This document shows, piece after piece, positions 1 to 9,985 of a stretch of DNA of 18,219 bases. The position numbers were made by a program, and so were the translations under genes. The first letter of the stretch is position 1. Each line of letters begins with the position of its first letter. The DNA is from Stephanodiscus triporus (lineage: Eukaryota > Bacillariophyta > Thalassiosirophyceae > Thalassiosirales > Thalassiosiraceae), in assembly GCA_036939755.1 (NCBI GenBank), contig JALLAZ010000304.1:1-18219 (forward strand), in the 5' to 3' direction. Under the pieces are notes generated by a model. That model was not told the origin of the DNA, ran no database searches, and saw only the letters and a list, made by a program, of their open reading frames with translations.

Positions 1-28
1 TCCGCGGGGCGCTCATTTAGGGGGGAAA

Positions 29-1705
29 ATGAGCAAGCGCCCCTCGGGCCCATTAATGGTTACACAGACCGCCGGCCGCGACAACGTGGGTGATGATAAA
101 AGTTACAGTCATTACCATAGATTTCTAGTTTCAGAAGAATTGTATTTACACCCTTGGTATCTCGCAATCTCTGAATCGAACCACGAAATGGCAAACATTC
201 AAAGCTTTGATATAGAAAAAGATGATGCTCGCGGCCGAGAGCGGAGTCCCTGCGGCACAGGCGCCGACGGCCCAACCGCCATACATTTTTCGACGAACAC
301 CGCAAGAGTCTACTCCATGTTCTGTCTAGCATTGTTAGTATTTTATGGCGCTGTGCAAAAGATGTTCCCTGTTGACGACTCGGAGGAAGAATCTGCATCG
401 AAAGGTGACGCCGCCGGCGGATGGGTCAACCGCCCAGTGGTTAGCAGTAGCGGTAGTATGAAAGACGGATGGAATGCCCCTGTCGTAACACACTACCACG
501 AACGTCCACAATCGCATTCCGCCTCAAATACTATCGATGCCGTTCTAGAGATGAGGGAAAGTGACTTACTTATGGTTCTCTCTCCCCTCGTTTATGTCCC
601 CTCACATCCTCGGCCAGAATACGAAAAATATCAACGAGAGAGTGACAACGATGACATCGACGCATCTGTCTATTCGGAAGACATCCTTTATGATAAGCAA
701 ACGCCGCATGGGATGGCATTCGATTTCATGTTGAACCGGGACAAACGGCCAATCAGCGATGAGCTCCAAGTCATACAGCGTTTCGTGTTAACATTATTGT
801 TCTTTGCAACGGGAGGTAAGGATGAAAGTCTATCGCCACCTGAATCTTATGGGGAGAGGTCAAGTGGTTGGGACTCGAATTTGGCGCACTTCTTGACAGG
901 GCTTCACGAATGCCACTGGGTGAAGAAGAGTGTAGAGGACCAGTTTTGGGCTGTTTTGTCGATTGAGAATGGCAACGATCGGAGAGTTGGTGTGACTAAG
1001 TGCAATTCTGACATGGAGGTGACTGAGATTCGCTTGGGTGCGTATTGCAGGTTACAAATTTCAACTTTCCATGCTTGTGAAACGATTTCCTCCTAATTGA
1101 TTATTTTTTCCTCCCTGATTTATTATTATTAAGCTGACCTTAACCTCATAGGATTCGTACCGGAGGAAATCAAATGGTTACAAAGTCTAGAATCACTTGA
1201 CATGCAAAATAATCACCTGGTAAGATAAGTCTGTGACATCATCAATTTTTTCATCTTATTCGCTATTCAGCTCATATTCCCAATGTTAATATCTTTTCTG
1301 AACGCTCAAGTTCGGACCTATTCCTGTGGGGTTGGGGGAACTTGATGCTTTGAGATATCTCTCTCTTGACGGCAATAATTTTACTGGAACGATACCCGAT
1401 GTTTTTCATGACCTTTCCAAACTTGGTACGTAAATACTAATGTTGAGCCGATGAGATTCTTGATGATTGTGCTCCCGTCTACTTATGCCATCCTTCCCTC
1501 ACGCTTCTTGATAGAACGGGCTTACTTGAACTTCAATGATTTCAACGGCGCCATGCCGCCATCATTTTGCTCTCTGCGAGAGGAGGGGGCACTGAAAGAC
1601 TTGTGGTCTGACTGTGGAGGGTATCCAATTACTTGCACATGTTGCACGGTATGCTGTGATATGGTGGCCGAATGCAACGAAACGGAAAGTCAGAAGGGAG
1701 GATAA
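29..1705 (+). CDS. Diatom-type leucine-rich-repeat membrane protein, four exons
   Basis: Proposed exons are 29-1037, 1134-1219, 1311-1425 and 1515-1705, joined by GT-AG introns of 96, 91 and 89 bp whose phases agree; the product is 466 residues. Residues about 94-112 form one hydrophobic segment (CLALLVFYGAV), so the N-terminus is probably cytosolic and the long C-terminal part is outside or lumenal. A linker follows, then a helical pre-LRR block (about 225-263, with IQRFVLTLLFFATGG) and a WDSN...HECHW cap. Exons 2 and 3 encode LRRs (LNLIGFVPEEI, LSLDGNNFTGTIP). Exon 4 ends the solenoid and adds a Cys-rich tail (CTCCTVCC). LRR proteins of this layout are common in diatoms and are presumed to act in recognition or adhesion; no kinase domain is visible. 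The start is uncertain. The frame is open to the window edge, and ATG 188 (MANIQSFDIEKDD) is a good alternative. Splice sites are predicted by eye. Confidence 0.72.
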
Positions 1706-1797
1706 AAAGTGGCCATCGCAATGATATATTAGTATTGTTACTTAAGCTACCGCTGAACGAAAAGTTGGTATGTTGCCGCTACCAATTCAATCTAGCA
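1706..1797. other. Convergent intergenic gap between two 3' ends
   Basis: Only 92 bp separate the stop codon of the LRR gene (1703-1705, + strand) from that of the lumen protein (1798-1800, - strand). The stretch must hold both 3' UTRs or poly(A) sites, or the transcripts overlap. It is AT-rich (atatattagtattgttac) and has no coding signal. Confidence 0.6.
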
Positions 1798-2782
1798 CTA
1801 AGAAATTAAGAATGTAACTGCCTTCTTCAAATAGTCATTTGCCTCTTCAATTGCTTGTCGTGCCCCGTCTAAATTGCTACCATCGCGATTACTTTCGTCC
1901 CCCTTAGCGAAATTGTTCATCGAATCAAAATCGGCAGTCCCCGCAGTGTATGATAGAGTGCTCGCTCTCGATAGAGACTGCGAAAAATTTTCGACAGCTT
2001 TAATGCATTCAAAGTTTAGATATGCCTAACGAAAAGAAACAATCTAGAAAGCTATCGGACCATGAAATTACTTACCTGAAAAATAATCATCTAATGATTC
2101 TGGGTCAACTCGTTCCACTACAGCTTTCCGCAGTAACCTTTTCTCAGCTCCAACAAGAGGACCTTTCCCTGTAGCCCCAATATAGTCCCTAACAATCCGA
2201 TTCGTTCGTTTGCAACTCACAACACTCGTTGATTTGTCGAATAGGGCAAACTGAGATGCCTGGAGGATGGAACAGAATTGAGCACAAGATGAAATCACGG
2301 AGAATCCGACGTGCAGCGCGAATCAAACGAAGAAACGAGTCATCTGAACGTTCACACAATCGTTCAATCGATAGTACCTTCTCTAAGAGTTTTTCTTTAT
2401 TCTTGGCCTCAAGCAAATCTCTGGGGACGTCGGCATAAGTGCAATCAATGGTGGCTTTCTGCCAATTCTCTAGAAGAGATGATAGGGCTCCGGTAGCTTC
2501 CTTGAGAATGGGCACGTCGGAGTCGGTTGCCGGCTGCTCCATGGCGGCGAGTGGTAGAGGAATGACGGCAGCAGCACATGACAATGAACATATTATAGAA
2601 AATGCTTTGCGTCGAGAATGACGGTGTGCGAAGTTCGAGACCAAGTGCGATGATGCCGAGGCCGAGGCTGCCACCTCACCGGGAAAAAAGTGTTCCTGAT
2701 GAATACGGTCTTTGCTGTTGGAAGAGTAGCACAGAGCGTGCCCGAGCGAAAATATTGATGCAACCACCGCTAATTTGCTCAT
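1798..2782 (-). CDS. Thylakoid-lumen protein with bipartite plastid signal plus twin-arginine signal, three exons
   Basis: On the minus strand the exons are 2782-2378, 2259-2076 and 1997-1798. The introns are 118 bp (2377-2260) and 78 bp (2075-1998), both GT-AG and phase consistent; the product is 262 residues. Residues 1-16 are a signal peptide (MSKLAVVASIFSLGHA), followed by a Ser/Ala-rich transit-like stretch to about 55. Then comes RRK (57-59) with a hydrophobic run (about 60-77) ending PLAA (77-80), as in Tat-type lumenal signals. This stacked arrangement fits import through the four membranes of a diatom plastid and then into the thylakoid lumen. The mature part (about 81-262) is mostly helical and holds exactly two cysteines, C113 (DCTYADVP) and C151 (VVSCKR), with conserved-looking blocks LLEAKNKEKLLEK, GKGPLVGAEK and SYTAGTADFDS. 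I cannot name the family; a role at photosystem II or in lumen homeostasis is only a guess. The third-exon acceptor at 1998-1999 is the one that keeps the frame; the nearer AG beside GCATAT would give an early stop. Confidence 0.7.
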
Positions 2783-3002
2783 GTTCAGGGTTCAGGCCCA
2801 ATAAAGTATTTTGGCAATGGACTCGTAACCTCTCAGAATCCCATCGTCTCAGCATGGAGATTGGATAGGAAAAGAGTCAGTTACTTTTTACTCTACGTAT
2901 CTACGAGCCCATCCTCTGTCAACAGTTACGTACTAAAGTAGGTACGGCTCCTTCCTCGATCCTGACTCTTATTATCTTGTGCCTTCACATCCATGTTGCA
3001 AA
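2783..3002. promoter_or_regulatory. Shared 220 bp divergent promoter region
   Basis: This gap lies between the start codons of the minus-strand lumen protein and the plus-strand ADP-ribosylglycohydrolase-like gene, so both promoters and both 5' UTRs must fit here. No convincing TATA box or named motif was found. Co-regulation of the two genes is possible but not shown. Confidence 0.4.
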
Positions 3003-4387
3003 ATGTGCAGGGGATTTGAGGTTATTATTGCCAGCGTCCTATTCACTTCGGCGATTTGTACAGTTAGCAGCGCCATGAGCGTTACTCTAACACCGCAAGT
3101 CATTGAATCTCGATTGAGGTCTGCCCTTTGGGGTATGTTCAGCGGCGATGCCCTCGCGGCACCGAGCCATTGGTATTACGGAGGCTTCCCCCAGATACAA
3201 TCCGATTACGGACGAGATGGGATCACCGGGTACACGAAACCGGTAATGAACATGCCCGGTTCGATACTGAACAAGTCGAATCCGAATGGTGGGGGACGGC
3301 TGTCGTATGGTATAAATGGTGCGGGGACTAAGCAAATATCCATAGTTGGCGATATCATCAACCACGGAAAATTGCATTTATGGGATCCGAAAAAGTCGAT
3401 CCATTATCATGCAACCTTGCAAGCCGGAGAAAATACGCTGGAGATGCAAATAGCCCGTGTTCTCATGAAGAGCATAGTCGTGAACGATGGACGCTTTGAC
3501 GAGGATCATTTCCGTAAGAGCTACATCGATTTCATGACCAAGGAAGGATCTCACAATGACACGTATGCGTCCACCTGCCATCGAATGTTCTTTGCGAACT
3601 TGATCTTTCACAAGAAGGATCCCAAAGATTGCCCAGATAACGACGGGCACAATGTTGATGCAATCGATGGCTTGGTTTTGCCGTCGATCACTGCCCTGGC
3701 TGAGACGGCTAGGCAGCTTTCGAGTTCTGGAAGCGAAAGCCTTCATTTGAGTGAGGAGGGGAAACTTGCAATCCAGCAGGCGTCGGTAAGGACCGCGGCA
3801 ATAACTCGATCGTCGAAAGTTTTGGCAAAAGCGAGTGAAGTATGGGCAGACCTGGTATCTGCTGCGTTGATACTTCCAACTGGTACGGGCGATGCCACAA
3901 ACCCCATGATTCAACCAATTTATGAAGCTGCCCAGAGATTGAATTTTGGCAAACCGCAGCCTAATCGAAGTAATCAAATGAGGTACGTCCACTGAAATCC
4001 AATCTGTTACATTTCCCTCCTATCTGATTGCCAGTGCCAGTGGTTGCCTAAGTTGCAATTTTCCTTTCATAAATCATTTATTTCAGTGCATGCTATCTAT
4101 CGCAGTCATTGCCGCCGACGCTTGACATGATATGCAAATACACCAGACCATCGTTTCTAAATGTTGGAGGTGATGGTCTTTGGAAGGCTCTCCTAGCCAA
4201 CGCCAACATTGGAGGCGAAAATGTACACAGGGCCGCGTGTTTGGGGGTGATCTTGGGTGCACGAGTGGGAGATGAGAATTTACCCAATCAACTCAAATCA
4301 GGACTCTATGAAAGGCAAGCATTGGAGAAGGAAATTGACATGTTCGTAAATACAGTGATGAAAAAGACAGCAAGCAAGCAATGCTAG
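3003..4387 (+). CDS. ADP-ribosylglycohydrolase / J1-crystallin-like protein with signal peptide, two exons
   Basis: Exons are 3003-3982 and 4087-4387 with a 104 bp GT-AG intron that splits a Ser codon; the product is 426 residues. The frame is open further upstream but has no other ATG there, so ATG 3003 is chosen. It gives a good signal peptide (about 1-24: VIIASVLFTSAICTVSSA). ATG 3075 would give a cytosolic form. Family blocks are GMFSGDALAAPSHWYYGG (44-61), HYHATLQAGENTLE (134-147), NDTYASTCHRMFF (185-197), DGHNVDAIDGL (214-224), SACYLSQSLP (327-336) and NANIGGENVHR near the C-terminus, followed by LGVILGARVG. These match the ADP-ribosylglycohydrolase fold, which removes ADP-ribose from proteins in active members. 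The usual metal-binding Asp motifs (TDDT and GGDTDT) are not present as such, GGENVHR standing in for the second. It may therefore be a J1-crystallin-like relative with altered or no hydrolase activity. An AATAAA lies just after the stop. Confidence 0.78.
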
Positions 4388-4397
4388 GACTAACATG

Positions 4398-4403
4398 AAT
4401 AAA
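4398..4403 (+). terminator. Candidate polyadenylation signal AATAAA
   Basis: An exact AATAAA hexamer begins 11 bases after the stop codon of the ADP-ribosylglycohydrolase-like gene. Position and strand fit a poly(A) signal, but the 3' UTR would be very short, and chance occurrence in AT-rich DNA cannot be excluded. Confidence 0.3.
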
Positions 4404-5578
4404 TTGTAACTTACAAAGAACATTATCTATTTTGGCACTGTATAATGCACAATGGTGTGTTGGTGGCATTGGCTTATTGCTCAACTCCAGTCTCAGGTCC
4501 TAGCATTAGTATTAGTACAGAGATGAGATTCAAATGCAAGCTCATTGTCAACAAGAGTAGACTAATCGAGTGCCTGCCTATCTATTCTAACTCCTTGTTT
4601 TTCTTTGTCTAATGACCCATAAGCATAAGACACCTGTCGCCCGCCTCATCTGCTCTGCTGTCACATCGGCCACCCCCTCTAGATACCTCTAACTAGTATC
4701 GTCCCGGCCCCCACAGCCTTGCTGCTGTTGATGTCTGCCATTGCCTTTATCCCCCGCCACCGCAGCCCATCTTTGCCGCTGCCCCCTGTTGTCCGCCGCA
4801 CCGTCATCACTGCATCAGGGATCCTCTGTCTTCCGGCCGCCACCTGCAGCTGTCTTATTGCCACTGCTGCCGCCATCACCTGCCTATTGATCTACCTACA
4901 GCCAAATTGTTCAACATGAACAAGTTGAGGTCTTGTGCAATGTGCAGGTGGCAGGCAACAAATAAAAGTACAAAAAGAAGATCATTTTAAGCCAGCAATA
5001 AGAAGATGGATCCATGAGGCAAGGGCATGGCAAGGGCAAGGGCAGGGCAAGGGCAAGGGCAAGGGCAGCATCACAAAATGATGCATCCATAATTGCCCCT
5101 CCGTGCAGAGGGCAAGGTAGAGACAAAAGGATGATCAAATGTTGCCATTGTTCAAATGTGTCCACATTATCACGGTGATGATAATGATGACTGCTTGCAT
5201 CATAGTTTTGCTCAGAAACTCTTTGGTGGTTCTCCAGTGGTCATCAATGCTGTTTATCTTGCTGCCATTGGTAGGTAGGAAAAGTTATTGCGATTGACTG
5301 GCCGGCTCAAATAACAGCCCAAAAAGTAACAAGGCAAAGGAGGTAGAGGAAGTCCAAGATTGTACCATACTACAAACGAAGAATAAAACTGCATAATTAT
5401 CTAAGTACCATGACAATAAAAACAAGAACCAGCAGTATGACAGCAGTGCCTGGAAAATCCCACAGAAATAACCCCAAATCCCAAGAAAATGCTCATCTTT
5501 GTCTTCATGATGCTGAACAGCAAGAAGACAAGGCAAATGCAATCCAAGCAAAATCACATGCACTTCAATATGGAATGC
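4404..5578. other. Non-coding stretch with C-rich and GGGCAA-rich simple sequence
   Basis: No family, start context or codon pattern supports a gene here. About 4620-4910 is pyrimidine- and GCC/CTG-rich. About 5018-5068 is a degenerate GGCAAG/GGGCAA tandem tract. About 5165-5570 is AT-richer and featureless. Open frames in it are short and of low complexity (Leu/Pro runs on the minus strand). It may be eroded repeat DNA. Confidence 0.5.
5018..5068. repeat. Degenerate GGCAAG-type microsatellite
   Basis: About eight imperfect copies of a six-base unit (GGCAAG/GGGCAA) lie head to tail, with a few interruptions (catggc, ggcagg). It is a simple-sequence tract with no coding value. Confidence 0.75.
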
Positions 5579-6150
5579 CAAGCATGGTGGTAAAAGTAGA
5601 AGCATACAAGTAAACATATCCCCATCAACAGCTTTTGATGGTTTCCATACACCTTTCATATCTACGGAGTGGATATGGGAACCATTCCATGTGGGTTTGG
5701 AGCCTCAATCAATGCACAGAGGCTTCATTCAGTGCTGAGCAGCGACCAAAGATTTCAGCTGACTTCCCAAATCTGGACAGACAAGCATGGTGGTAATCAC
5801 ATGATGATGGACCTGTATCCCCATCCACGGCATATGATGGTTGTCAAACACCTATCATATGTATGGAGTGGATATGGAAGCCATTCCATGTGAATTTAAA
5901 GCCTCGATCAATGCACAGAGGCTTCATTCAGGGCTGAGCAGTGACCAAAGATTTCATCTGACTTCCCAAATCTGCACCAGAAAAGTGTCATGGAAATGGC
6001 ATGATTTTTAATCACCTTTTGTATGTATGGAGTGGCTATGGGAGCCATTTCATGTGGGTTTAAAGCCTCAATCAATGCACAGAGGCTTCATTCAGGGCTG
6101 AGCAGCGACCCAAGATTTCATCTGACTTCCCAAATCTGCGCCAGTGCCAA
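5579..6150. repeat. Three tandem copies of a ~200 bp repeat, the last shortened
   Basis: Copy A starts near 5579 and copy B near 5782, each opening with CAAGCATGGTGG, so the period is about 203 bp. Copy C (about 5981-6150) lacks the first part, its GGAGTGG block lying about 165 bp after that of copy B. Shared blocks are GGAGTGGATATGG, CATTCCATGTG, CAATGCACAGAGGCTTCATT, GGCTGAGCAG and GACTTCCCAAATCTG. Each copy holds a small hairpin, AGCCTC-(12 nt)-GAGGCT. The third copy runs directly into the 5' LTR. No coding potential was recognised. It may be a minisatellite or the remains of another element. Confidence 0.8.
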
Positions 6151-6151
6151 A

Positions 6152-6381
6152 TGTTGGGCAGAACAGGGCTCGGGAGACAATCCGGCGGGGAGACACTAGG
6201 CCATGTGGAACAGTGAGACAAAACCTTGGAGTAGCAAGGCTGAATAGTGCAACATGGCACTTAGGAGAGCCAAGAGAGAGAAGAGCGAGGGAGTAGATGT
6301 AGGAGTGAGAGCTCACTTATTTACGATTATTTAACGATACAATGTTATGCGTTTAGCATCAAAATTGGCGTCTTCTCAACA
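6152..6381 (+). repeat. 5' long terminal repeat of the Copia-type element
   Basis: It starts TGTTGGGCAG and ends TCTTCTCAACA, with a short TGTTG/CAACA inverted terminus. It matches 11651-11880 at about 88%, without length change. About 9 of roughly 28 differences are CG in one copy and TG or CA in the other. The block at 6314-6330 is the exact reverse complement of 6381-6397. Confidence 0.92.
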
Positions 6382-6397
6382 TAATCGTAAATAAGTG
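6314..6397 (+). promoter_or_regulatory. Fold-back leader: 17 bp exact inverted repeat spanning the LTR end
   Basis: 6314-6330 (CACTTATTTACGATTAT) is the perfect reverse complement of 6381-6397, with 50 bases between. The right arm begins at the last base of the LTR, exactly where a primer-binding site is expected. The RNA would form a 17 bp stem at the U5/leader border, or the 5' part of the transcript could act as its own primer as known for Tf1. A conventional tRNA site starting at TGG 6396 is an alternative. Confidence 0.6.
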
Positions 6398-6429
6398 GAT
6401 GCGGCGAAGAGCGCCACAAGAGGAGAGAG

Positions 6430-7775
6430 ATGAGTCAGCAAGCTGCGGCGGGCCGTGGAGGCGGGCACGGCGTGGCAAGGAAGCTGAGGTATTACACCAA
6501 AAAGGGGGGGGGAAATATGACAGCGACGGCGAAGGCGTATGAATTGCCCATCACCGAGATTGCAAAATATACTTTTAACACGGGGGAGAATAAATTCGCC
6601 GCGCAGTTCACTGAGTTGCGTGAGAGAGTCGCTGGATACGTCCAGCAAAGCGGAATGGACGAAAGCTATCTGGTCATGGAGACGATCAGAATGGGGACAA
6701 CGCAGGCAATTGCACTGCCGGATCCCATCGATACGAATGCCCCAGATAGGGCGGACCTCGAGGTCATTCATCTGAAACAGTCAAGTCGGTGGCAAAGAGG
6801 CGACAGAAGCTAGAAGAGTCCCTGAAGAAGGGATATGCAATAGTGTACAACCAATGTTCCCAAGAGGTACGAGACAAGTTGAAGGCCACGAAGGACTGGG
6901 AAACGGTGCAGGCAATGCAGTCGCTTGACGAGTTGATCAAGAGGATCAAAAAAATCTGTGTTGGCTTCGACGACCACAAGCAATCTGTCTTTAACCTGGT
7001 CCAGTCTCTGAAGACACTATTTTTGTACACCCAGACCGAGAAGGAGAGCGTCAAGGAGTACGCAAGGAATTTTAGGAGTCTCTGGGACACGGTAGAGGCG
7101 TTTGGAGGATCACTGGGTGTGCATCAGGGATTGGTGGACGCGGAATTGCAGAGACTGGGGCTGACAAACCCCGACAATGCTCAGGTGGAAGCAGCGACAA
7201 AAGTGTCAACGGAACAGGTGAAGGCGGCCCTGCTGATTAGTGGGGCGGATCGGCGCAAGTTCGGAAAGCTGAAGGATCAGCTTGCGAATAATTACTTGCT
7301 TGGGACCGACCAATACCTGGACACTCTTGAGAAGGCAGGCAGGATCCTCTCCAATTACCAGAGCACGAACACCTACGCACTCTACAGGGGAAACCCCGAT
7401 GACACGGGGTGGCGTTCCTCCAGCACGGGGGACGAGGCGGCAGAGGCGGTCGAGGAGGCACGGCAGGCCGTGGACAGAAGACGGAAGGAGGGGGACCCAA
7501 GAGCAAAGGGGGAGCAAGTGGAGACGATGTGAGCACAATGACTGGATGCACGGGGGGAGACTCGGCAAAAACGAACAGCAGAGGCGAATCCCACTGCTTC
7601 AATTGTGGGTCCCCAAGCCATTGGGCGTACGAATGCCCCCAGCTTACTGCCGAACAACAATCGCAATTGCATATGAATCTGGAGGCGCAAGAGGAGATGA
7701 TACAAGAGCCAGCGGAGGAAGCACAACAGCTGTTCAACATAGCGCTGGTGCATAGGGAGGATCCCGAACAACAAA
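6430..7775 (+). pseudogene. gag: gag remnant of Copia-type element (UBN2-like capsid, RGG tract, CCHC knuckle)
   Basis: Translation begins at ATG 6430 (MSQQAAAGRGGGHGV) and is open to 6813, but family continuity passes to another frame near 6775 (KRRQKLEESLKKGYA) and then to a third near 7405. The middle part is a capsid-like domain (KICVGFDDHK, FNLVQSLKTLFLYTQ, FRSLWDTVEAFGG at about 6950-7110). It is followed by an RGG-rich tract (about 7427-7470) and one zinc knuckle, C-x2-C-x4-H-x4-C, at 7595-7636 (CFNCGSPSHWAYEC). Gag would form the virus-like particle and bind the RNA. Two indels break it, so no full product is expected. The step into the pol frame near 7772 could be either a third indel or an original gag-pol frameshift. 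Confidence 0.85.
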
Positions 7776-9985
7776 GTGTACCTAGATGGCTGCTCAACTG
7801 TTACCGCATTCAAGAACGACAAGTTTCTCACAGGGATCAAGACAGAGGCATGAGGAGTGAAGATCAACTGCAATGCAGGGGCCATCAGCACGAACAAGAG
7901 AGGAAAGTATGGGAATCTGAAAGCGTGGTACCTGCCGGACGGTATCGCCAACATCATTTTGATGCACGAGCTCGAATCGCTGTATCGTATCACATACGAC
8001 AGCTGGGCAGGATACTATGTCGTACACATGCCAAAGGGAGAAGTGCGTTTCTACAAGGATGAACAGGGCCTACCTTACTTGGACCTTGAGGAGTCAAGAA
8101 AGGCTGGGACATTGCTCCTCATGCAAAATGGAGACGAGTCGCGCGAGGAGACCAAGGAAGTTGCACTGGTGCAGACTGTGAGGGGGAACTACAAGGGCTA
8201 CACGAAACGGGAAGTACTCAAGGCGAAGGAGGCAGGGTGAGCCCAGGCCATGATGGGGAACCCCAGCAAAGCGGTCTACAAGGGGATGGTGAGCCACAAT
8301 CTGATTCCGAATTGCCCCGTGACCTCTTCAGACATCACTAACGCAAGAGCCATATTCAGCCCAGACCTGCCAAGCGTATGAGGCAAAACAGTGCGACGGG
8401 CACCTGCACCGGTGGTTGCAGACTATGTGGCGGTTCCGCGGGAACTAGTGGAAGCAAACAGGAAGATGACATTGGCCGCTGACGTGTTTTTTGTCGACGG
8501 GACTGCATTCCTGCTAACCGTGTCTCGGAGAATCAAATTCGTGATGGCGGAGCACTTACCAACGAGGACGGCGGTGAGCCTCAGCAAGCACATGACAAGG
8601 GTTCTGGATGTATACAGGCGGTCAGGCTTTATAGTATGGAATATTCTAATGGATGGAGAGTTTGAGAAATTGAAACTGCTAATGCCTAGTGTAGAGTGGA
8701 ACACGACGGCGGCTAAAGAACACGTGAGTGAAGCAGAGCAGACGATACGAACCCTCAAGGAACGGATGAGAGGATTGTTGGCAACGCTGCCGTGCACTCA
8801 CATCCCCCAGAGAATGAAAATCGAGTTCATCTATTTTGTGGTCCTGTGGCTGAACGCGTTCCCGGTGAAGTCGGGGATCTCACAGACATTTTTGCCGAGG
8901 GAGCTGCTGGTTCGATGGCAACTAGATTACAAGAAACACTGCCGAGTACTGCCGGGGACGTACTGCAAAGTACATGACGAGCCGGTGCCGACAAACATGA
9001 TGGCTCCGCGTGGATGCATGAGGCTATCCCGTTCGGTCCGACGGGGAATCTACAAGGGAGGGTGAAATTTTACTGCATCAATTCAGGTCAAGTGATCAAA
9101 CGAAGATCCTTCACTCCCATGCCAATGCAGGATTTGGTGATTCAGCGGGTGAACAAGATCGGAAAACAAGAAAAACAGGGGCGGCAGTTTCGGTTCTTGA
9201 ACCGACGAGGTGAACCGTACGAATGGACGAACAAGGTGCCAGAGGATGACCCCAATTTTCAAGGACTGCTTGATGAAACCGAAGACACTGCCGCGTATCC
9301 AGAAATCAGCGCGGAGCTCCCAGGAGTGGAGCTGGAGTGCAAGGAACACGACTTTCAGACCGTCACGGACAAGGAAGAACCTGACTTCCGTGACCTGGCA
9401 GCAGCGGCCCTGCACAATGCTGGTATCAACCCTCGGGAGATGATTCGAAATGCGCAAGGGAGCAAGATACAGGCCTCAAACCCAGCACCCGTCAACGCCG
9501 ACCAGGACGACATCGTGTACGAGCTAACGTTAGACCTTCCCGACGCCGGTCTTAACGGTGGTACTGCAGACCACATGTCTGAGATGGGGGACAGTCGACG
9601 CGACGACGACTTTTCTGTGGTTATGAATGCCGACAACGAGACCGCCTGTCGACGTTATCCGACACGAACTCACAAGAGTGCAGTTGGCAACCAACCATAT
9701 GACGCGTTTGCACCTCGGATGACATTCCTCCAGCTCGGAACAGCGCAAGTGCACAGGAGTGTTCTTGAAGCAAATAGACTTGCAAGGATGACAAAAGAAG
9801 AACGATTGATGGTGACGACGAATACAACGCACGAACATTTCATAGACGATGTGACGCACCAAGTGGATAAAGTGATGTGCACAACGTCGGAAGAAGAGCT
9901 TGGAGTAATGGCATACATCCTCACCCAGTACAATATAAAACCAGGTCTAAGAAATTTGGCTCCAGGGGAGAAAAGGCCGCACTCA
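7776..9985 (+). pseudogene. pol: Protease-integrase part of pol, with three TGA stops and one frameshift
   Basis: The protease-like start reads VYLDGCSTVTAF (from 7776), a DGCS motif where a D-S/T-G would be usual. In-frame TGA codons at 7851, 8238 and 8379 interrupt the same frame, which otherwise continues through an H/C zinc-like region (about 8290-8330) into the integrase core. Candidate acidic residues are D at 8481 (AADVFFVDG), D at 8652 (ILMDGEF) and E at 8730 (EHVSEAEQTIR). Near 9010 the frame moves, and the C-terminal integrase part and linker follow (GPTGNLQGRVKFYC, RFLNRRGEPYEW) to about 9985. Integrase would insert the cDNA. The breaks make this copy non-functional. Confidence 0.85.

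Noticed and set aside
4679..5165. Leu/Pro/Ala-rich frames in the C-rich tract
   Set aside because: Low complexity explained by GCC/CTG and GGGCAA simple sequence; no start context or family pattern.
6430..6813. A 127-codon frame from ATG 6430 as a stand-alone gene
   Set aside because: Its last codons are out of the gag frame; similarity continues in another frame after about 6775, so it is a fragment of gag.
7237..7993. Long minus-strand frames across the gag region
   Set aside because: They lie opposite recognised gag/protease coding and have no motif of their own.
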